Below, in pieces: positions 57,546-64,000 of a DNA stretch of 64,000 nt. A program made the position numbers and the translations under genes. Numbering within the stretch: the first letter of the stretch is position 1; each line of letters begins with the position of its first letter. The DNA comes from Semisulcospira habei (lineage: Eukaryota > Mollusca > Gastropoda > Semisulcospiridae), in the NCBI GenBank assembly GCA_036245525.1, contig BTPG01000002.1, positions 122,250,451 to 122,314,450 of the forward strand. Reading direction: 5' to 3'. The notes under the pieces were generated by a model. The model worked only from the letters and a program-made list of their open reading frames with translations. It had not been told where the DNA came from and did not search any database.

Positions 57546-59467
57546 GTTTTTGTAATTTCCCTTGCTAAGAGTGCGAGCAGATGATTTTCTTTTCAGTTTC
57601 ATTAGTCTTTGGTAACATTTTACACAAAATGAATTTGAGTAATACAGTCCACTAGTTTCATCTACAGTGATTCCATGTATTTTCTGAAGTTCAGCTACAT
57701 ACATTTCACACCGTTTTATTGGATTTTGATCAAGTGTTCGTTTTTACCTTCCTCCACATACTCTACATAGAGAATTTAACCTTTTAAAGTGAAAGGTTTC
57801 TGTATGTGCAAATGTTTCTTGTGTATGTTGTGTATAACTGTACTGTATTTTCCTTAGACTACACCATTTGGAACAAAGGAACCAGGATAATATGGATGAG
57901 CAGACAACAGTTAGTACCTGATTTAAACGGTAACACAAAATACTGGAGGCTATGAGCAGAGCATAAAGCACAATACACAACAGTATTCCAGAATAGAGAA
58001 TGAATGTTCAAACCAACTCCGTACTGTGAGGCTCTGATAACTTATCAGTTGTGCAGTTACACACAAACACGGTACCTGTCACAACAGTACACAAGTGTGT
58101 CAAATGGTTCTATGTAGAAAATCTTTGAAGAGGAGGTAGAGAACATTAAACACAAGCATAACACACCACACATCAGCAGTCCGTTACAGAGATTATAGAA
58201 GGAATAGCTGATGTCAGACTGTGACCTAGATAGCTTGCTCGCAGTGGGAGTGGCTGCGGCAGCATGTGGCTGTCTAAACTAAAATGTAGGAAATCCAGCT
58301 AACTGCACAGCCGTGTTAAAAAGGGAGATAATTCTAAATCTATCTAGGTGTACATAAGGTGGTTGTGTCTCTTGATAAAGTCTGTCCTCGCACTTATTTT
58401 CACGTTTAATAAATACTCCTGTATTGTAACATTTCTGTATGTTAATACTGGGTGCATCAAATGTTGTACAAATCATATAATAAAACACATAGTACATGGA
58501 ATGAAACAAAAGAGCACAATGACAAATTTTGCAGGTATATTACTAGTTAATAAAGTGTTTCAGTGTTTTGTAGGTAACCGAGAACATTGCCAGTCGTGAT
58601 CTCAGGATGGAAAGCCAACTTTACCATTGATCTGTGTGTTGCACAGTTGGCTGGGAGGATTAATCCTTTGTATGCGTTGCGTTGCTTTCAGTAACCGCTT
58701 ATGGCGATTGCAAGCATAATGCAGTCTGCTTTGATCCACACTATATCAGTGTTTTTTTTTTTATACCCAACTAAACCCTGTGACCATCAGAGCATGTACC
58801 CAGTATGCTCTGACCAATGGGATGTACTGTCAGCTGTACTTGATGTGTCACAGGAGGTCTGATTTAAAACCAACCTTCAGTTGAATAGAATGAAGGTTTG
58901 CCGTTGTGTAGTATCTATAATATTTTGGCAGAGCACAGTTTGCGCATACGGTCATGCACGTGCATATTACACTCTTCACGCATGCGCACGTGTGTATGTA
59001 TGTGAGAGAGAGAGAGATACTGTACTTCGCATTATTTTCCCAACTGTATTTTTTTTCTTTACAGAAGTGAATTAATAAATCCAATATAATGACGCAGATT
59101 GTACGAGCCGCATATATTTCCAATCAGCAACATCTACATAAAAAATACAGGGCTGTTTTTTTTTTCAAGCTACGTGCATTCTGATGAGCCCCTGTGGTTG
59201 CAGGGGACTCGATGCCTCTTGTAAAAGGAAGGGACCGGCGGGGGAGGGGGGGGGGGTTAATTAGCGTCCTTAGCAAATCAAATCAAACTTGGCAACTCGG
59301 TTGACATACAACACCAGCAATCAGTCGTGGCATGCGTTGATAACAGGTGTTAACTGTTCTTTTGTGTCGGGCGACAGGTACGTGCATATATGTGAGTGTC
59401 AACGGTCATCATCACCCTCCATCACAATGCTTTATTTCAGTGCGCATCACCCTCTTAGTCACATACC

Positions 59468-59853
59468 CCCCACCCGGGTCTGCCCTGGGGGACTTGGGTG
59501 GGGTTAGGTATTTTTTAGTTCCCAGGGTCACCCTGGTCAGCCCCACAGGGTGGGTTTTTCTCTCTATTCTGGGGCATGTGTTTCTGTCTACCCTTTGTCC
59601 ATTCACCTGTATTTGCCTTTTTAAAACTCTCCCTACTGTCTGCACTGCCTGTAGCTCTTGATATTGGATGTGTGTTGCTAAATGGTCTTAGCTTTATTTA
59701 TGCCCCATGTTGTAGGTTTATTTAATGTATTTGACCGGCTGGCGACATACATTCAATTTTCTGTTTAGTTTTTTTTTCACAAGCAGTGCAGGCACGTCCT
59801 GAGAAAGCCTTGTTGCTGTCGGGACGTTAAGCAATGTACAATCAATCAATCAA
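59468..59853 (+). mobile_element. 385-type retroposon, long form
   Basis: Flanked by TCTTAGTCACATACC (59453-59467 and 59854-59868, 15 bp). Starts CCCACCCGGGTCTGCC and ends GGGACGTTAAGCAATGTACA plus (AATC)n. A full-length reference copy for the family. Confidence 0.88.
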
Positions 59854-60002
59854 TCTTAGTCACATACCTAAATGCCAGCACCTTCCTCGGTCTGATGATG
59901 TACACGCGGCGGATCACTGAAAGCACAATTCCTATGGGACCCTGCGGCTGAATAAGCACATGGAGAGAGATCTTCCATACCACCAGATCCAAAGTCTGCA
60001 GA

Positions 60003-62237
60003 ATGATCTCCGACTCCAAACGCAAACACCTTCAAAACAAAATCCTGGAATCCACTTCTTCCAAAACCCTCTACGCTACCATGAACACACTCCTAGGCAC
60101 TTCTAAAGACTCTCCTCTTCCCAACGCACACAGCAAAAAAGAACTTCGTCCGCCTTTTCCTCCTATTTCTCCGACAAAATCCAAACTCTGCGCAACACAC
60201 TCGACACTCTGCCTTCTTCGCCTTGCCTTCCTGACCCCCCCCCCCCCCCCTTTTCCGGCACTCCCCTCTCGTCCTTCCGCCCCATCTCTCAGGATGAAGT
60301 CCTCAAGACCATAAAGTCCATGCCTTTCAAAACCTGCGAACTAGACCCCCTCCCAGCTTCCCTCTACCGGGACGGCCTCCCAAAACTTTTGCCCTTCATT
60401 ACCGACGTCATCAACACATCTCTAGAGAATGGCTCCGTCCCCGATATCTTCAAGTCCGCCATCGTCCGTCCTCTCCTCAAAAAACACAACCTCGACCCAA
60501 ACGAACTCAAGAACTACCGCCCAGTCTCCAATCTCTCTTTCCTGTCCAAGCTTCTTGAGAAGGTTGTCCTCAACCAACTCAACCTCCACCTCGCCGACAT
60601 CAACCTCCTCAGTCCCTTCCAGTCTGCCTTTCGCAAACATCACAGCACTGAAACTGCCCTTCTACATATCCTAAACGACCTGCTTCTCTCCACTGACTCG
60701 GGCAACATCTCCTTTCTTGCGCTACTCGATCTCTCTGCCGCCTTCGACACCATAGACCACTCTATCCTCCTCCACCGCCTTCACCACTGCTTCGGCATCA
60801 CTGACTCTGCTCACTCCTGGTTTCTCTCCTACCTCCGACAGACAGCAGTCCGTCACCATCGACGGCGTCTCCTCCAACCCAGTCAGGTTCTCCTGCGGCG
60901 TTCCACAGGGGTCTGTCCTAGGCTCGGTCCTTTTCACACTCTACACCTCCCCCCTGTCCAACATCATCCAGTCTCACCACATACACCACCACCTCTACAC
61001 TGACGACTCACAACTACTAGACAAAGACAAACTCGACAACACTCAGACACTACTGACTGCACGGCTGACTGCTATGAAGACGTGAAAAACTGGATGACAG
61101 CAAACAAGCTCAAACTGAACGACGACAAAACGGAAGCCATGCTGGTAGGCACTCGCCAGAAACTTTCCCAGCTCCCTCCCTCTCTCCACCTTCAACTCGA
61201 CAGCACCCCCATCTCCCTCTCTGACTCGGTCAAGAACCTTGGCGTTATCCTCGATTCCTCTCTTTCCATGACCAGCTTCGTCTCCGCCACGGCCCAGGCA
61301 TGTTATTTCCACCTCCGCCGCATCAGTCAGATCAGAAAATACCTCACTACCGAAGCTGTCACCAAACTCGCTGTCTCTCTCATCTTGTCTCGCATCGACT
61401 ACTGCAACTCTCTCCTTTTCGGCCTTCCTCACTCCACCACTCTCATCCCCCACCCGGGTCTGCCCTGGGGGACTTGGGTGGGGTTAGGTACTTTTTAGTT
61501 CCCAGGGTCACCCTGGTCAGCCCCACAGGGTGAGTTTTTCTCTCTATTCTGGGGCATGTGTTTCTCTCTACCCGAGGTCCATTCACCTGTATTTGCCTTT
61601 TTAAAACTCTCCCTACTGTCTGCACTGCCTGTAGCTCTTGATATTGGATGTGTGTTGCTAAATGGTCTTAGCTTTATTTAGCCCCATTTGTTAGGTTTAT
61701 TTAACGTATTTGACCGGCTGGCGACATACATTCAATGTTCTGTTTATTTTTTTTTTTCACAAGCAGTGCAGGCACGTCCTGAGAAAGCCTTGTTGCTGTC
61801 GGGACGTTAAGCAATGTACAATCAATCAATCCACCACTCTCACTCTCCAGCGCGTCCAGAACAATACTGCCCGCCTCGTCCTCAGAAAGAAAAAATCCGA
61901 CCACATCACTCCCCTGCTCAAGCTCCTTCACTGGCTCCCCATCCCCCAACGCATCCAATACAAGATTCTGTCTCTCTGCTACAAATCCCTGAACAACTAC
62001 GCTCCTGCCTATCTCTCCAACTTACTTCACCCCTACACTCCTCCCGGCTTCCTCCGCTCCGCCTCTGATCCTCTCCGCCTCCTCATCCCCCGCACCAAAC
62101 TCAGCACTTTCGGCCCCCGCTCCTTCTCAGTATACAGTCCATCCACCTGGAGCACTCTCCCTCTCTCTCTCCGTCGGAAACACTCGCTCTCCTCCTTCCA
62201 GTCCGCCCTCAAAACTCACCTCTTTCAACAGTTCTAG
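60003..62237 (+). pseudogene. CR1/L2-like reverse transcriptase, disrupted
   Basis: The frame from MISDSKRKHLQNK shifts near 60145 (one base fewer than the sister copy), then FKTCELDPLPASL, NYRPVSNLSFLSKLLEKVV and LLDLSAAFDTIDHS are open from 60320. The Asp motif YADD reads YTDD (ACT for GCT, about 61001). Frame changes occur near 60830 and 61055, and the retroposon lies at 61446. The 3' part after 61843 reads LQRVQNNTARLVLRKKKS to HLFQQF and stop at 62237. Confidence 0.83.
61446..61829 (+). mobile_element. 385-type retroposon, long form, inside the LINE
   Basis: Interrupts the CR1/L2-like RT and is flanked by TCCACCACTCTCA (61433-61445 and 61830-61842). The other LINE copy (13167-13180) shows the uninterrupted site. 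384 bp, no ORF of note. Confidence 0.9.
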
Positions 62238-62949
62238 CACTATATCACCACACTCCCCACCCCAAGCTGACCGTCGTAATGTATCTCCACTATTTGTGTT
62301 GCGTGAGTCATTGTCTAAAGCGTGCGCATGCGTGTGCGAGTTGTGAGTGCGCGCTTAGAGTTATAATTATTATAAGATAAGCGCATTATAAATACCGTAA
62401 TTATTATTATTATTATGGAGATATGTGCTGCATCTCTTTCCGGTTTATCTTGTAGATGGAAGGTACAGCTTAGATCCATTATCGACACAAAGCCGACATA
62501 TAACAGCAAAAAGCATAGATTTTCATGGTCCCCTGCGGTTCTCTTTCACCCCTGTGGCCACGTGTGATGAGAATCTGCATTTTACAGGGGATTCTTGCAG
62601 ACAGGAGGGGAGACGCCATATTGGCAGGGCGCTAAAGAGGTGGGGGGAGGGCGGACAGCGGGTGGACAGCAGAGCGGGCAGGCAGCGGGGGAATGGGGAA
62701 GGCGGGGCAGACGACATTCCTGCCACGCTGAAACGTGCTAGCTAGGGTTCTGGTCTGATAATGAACTCAGAAGGGGTTGGAGTGGGGGGAGTGTTGGGAG
62801 TGGATGTGTGACTTAACATGGTCATGCACCCCAAGGTCACTGATGACTAATTCCCATGCACCCTGCTCATTTTTTGACTGATAAAATGCTCACTAAAGCT
62901 TGCATTTAATCAGTCAAACTGGGGCACTCGGGATTTTGCGTAACAGGAC

Positions 62950-64000
62950 GTCATAATTTAATCTTTTTATAGCAAAGACCCCTCGCGCTGGGACCATATG
63001 GCGTTGAGGCGCGTCCCCTGGGTGGTGGATAGGGGGTCCCTCGTGAGAGGGGTGCACCGAATGAAATAAGGTGCCGTGAACCAACATGGTCTAAGGGAAG
63101 GTGACCCCGACAGAAAACCCCTGGTCCTCCTAGTAAGGGGGTTGGGCATGGGGGTAGCTTCCCCACCCTGCAAAAAAGGAAATAGCTACAAAAACGCCAA
63201 CGAAAAGACTAACAGTAATTCCTTTCCTGGAGGAGGAAGGTTCTTCTACCAGAAGACTTACGACGTCCTGTGGTGAAAGCCGGAAGTCTTCGGAAGCCAC
63301 AGGACCGAGCCGCCTCTCTCTATCCAGGGATACAACCATGGGCATATGGAACGTCAAGACCATGTACCAGAGCGGCAAGGCCGCCCAGATAGCAGCGGAA
63401 ATGCAAAAGTACAACCTTTCCCTGCTAGGTATCAGTGAAGCCAGATGGACGCAGTCTGGCCAGAAAAGGCTGTTAAGTGGGGAGATGATTCTGTATTCAG
63501 GTCATGAAGAGGAGAATGCCCCCCATACAGAAGGCGCAGCATTCATGCTGTCACCAGTGGCACAGAGAGCGCTGATGGGCTGGGAACCTCTTGGGCCAAG
63601 AATCATCACAGCAGCCTTTAGAACCAAGAAAAAGCTCAAGCTGAACGTCATCCAGTGTTATGCGCCCACTAATGACAGGGACGAGGAAGAGAAACAAGAG
63701 TTCTACGACCGACTCCAGAGTGCCGTGGACAAATGTGCGGAGCGAGACATCACCATCGTCATGGGCGATTTTAATGCCAAAATAGGGGAGGACAACACCG
63801 GATATGAAGAGGTGATGGGGAGACAGGGACTCGGCTCGGAGATGAGTGAGAACGGGGAGAGGTTTGTAGACTTTTGTGCTCTAAACCGACTTGTCATTGG
63901 AGGCAGCATCTTCCCACACAGAAGGATACACAAAGCAACTTGGGTCTCACCTGACCATACAACAGAGAACCAAATAGACCATATCTGCATTAGCAAGAAA
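62950..64000 (+). mobile_element. RTE-clade LINE, 5' part, runs off the window
   Basis: A GC-rich leader from about 62950 precedes an endonuclease ORF. The left edge is approximate. The leader style and the ORF start match RTE elements common in marine invertebrates. The minus-strand 3' fragment at 22807 may be the same clade. Confidence 0.75.
63338..64000 (+). CDS. LINE endonuclease (APE-type), incomplete at window end
   Basis: Open for 221 codons from ATG 63338 to the last base. It begins MGIWNVKTMYQSGKAAQ and shows WNVKT, LGISEARW (metal-binding Glu), IQCYAPTND, GDFNAKIG, KATWVSP and QIDHICIS in the right order. These are the APE-endonuclease motifs and here all key residues look present. 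RT should follow outside the window. Confidence 0.85.
   Translation, partial: MGIWNVKTMYQSGKAAQIAAEMQKYNLSLLGISEARWTQSGQKRLLSGEMILYSGHEEENAPHTEGAAFMLSPVAQRALMGWEPLGPRIITAAFRTKKKLKLNVIQCYAPTNDRDEEEKQEFYDRLQSAVDKCAERDITIVMGDFNAKIGEDNTGYEEVMGRQGLGSEMSENGERFVDFCALNRLVIGGSIFPHRRIHKATWVSPDHTTENQIDHICISKK

Larger units (their letters stand above)
59961..62416 (+). mobile_element. CR1/L2-like LINE, second copy, split by a 385-type retroposon
   Basis: Starts within the RT upstream linker at GAGAGATCTTCC and ends in GCGCATTATAAATACCGTAA and ATT repeats. It is very similar to 10750-13753, including a C tract at the same place (60236-60250). No endonuclease. Confidence 0.87.

Overview
This is a window of animal nuclear DNA, most likely from a lophotrochozoan and probably a marine gastropod. 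Genes have GT-AG introns, and about half of the sequence is recognisable as mobile DNA: non-LTR retrotransposons with their SINE tails, an LTR retrotransposon, many TTAA-flanked MITEs, microsatellites and long G/C homopolymers. There are no bacterial operons, CRISPR arrays or rRNA genes. The taxon is an inference from repeat style, not from a marker gene.

The one intact host gene is PEDS1 (TMEM189/Kua), the plasmanylethanolamine desaturase that makes plasmalogens. It runs on the minus strand over about 30.6 kb, from an ATG at 52962 to a stop at 22379. I reconstruct five coding exons whose splice phases all agree and which give 281 residues. Its introns are about 0.5, 17.4, 4.1 and 7.8 kb and hold most of the other annotated items.

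Intron 2 (34785-52143) contains two broken genes. One is a three-exon P2X7-intracellular-domain-like gene on the minus strand (50089-43254), with one in-frame stop, one frameshift, a SINE in its first intron and a long LINE in its second. The other is a two-exon THAP-domain gene on the plus strand (about 38468-39327), broken by frameshifts and a stop. A LINE sits just past the stop codon of the P2X7-like gene and is flanked by a 107-bp near-identical duplication, much longer than usual target-site duplications. Intron 4 contains an LTR retrotransposon (about 23505-29737) whose remaining pol pieces run protease, integrase, reverse transcriptase, the Gmr1-like order. It has lost most of RT/RNase H and carries two later insertions, each with clear target-site duplications.

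Region by region: 1-10.7 kb is non-coding with repeats. 10.7-13.75 kb is a CR1/L2-like LINE with an inverted younger copy of the same family inside it. 14-22.4 kb is non-coding, MITE-rich DNA downstream of PEDS1. 22.4-53 kb is PEDS1 with its insertions. 53-59.4 kb is almost empty. 59.4-62.4 kb is a second CR1/L2-like LINE interrupted by a 385-bp retroposon. 63-64 kb is the 5' part of an RTE-type LINE that runs off the window.

Recurring short families tie the window together: (i) TTAA-flanked MITEs with near-perfect internal palindromes (families A, B, C); (ii) a GTTGCATGAGC-type foldback (family D); (iii) a 385-bp retroposon with an (AATC)n tail and 9-15 bp target-site duplications; (iv) a tRNA-headed SINE whose 3' end resembles the CR1/L2-like LINE tail; (v) a roughly 175-bp dispersed repeat carrying perfect DR1 nuclear-receptor motifs. 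All similarity calls come from reading the sequence, with no database search.
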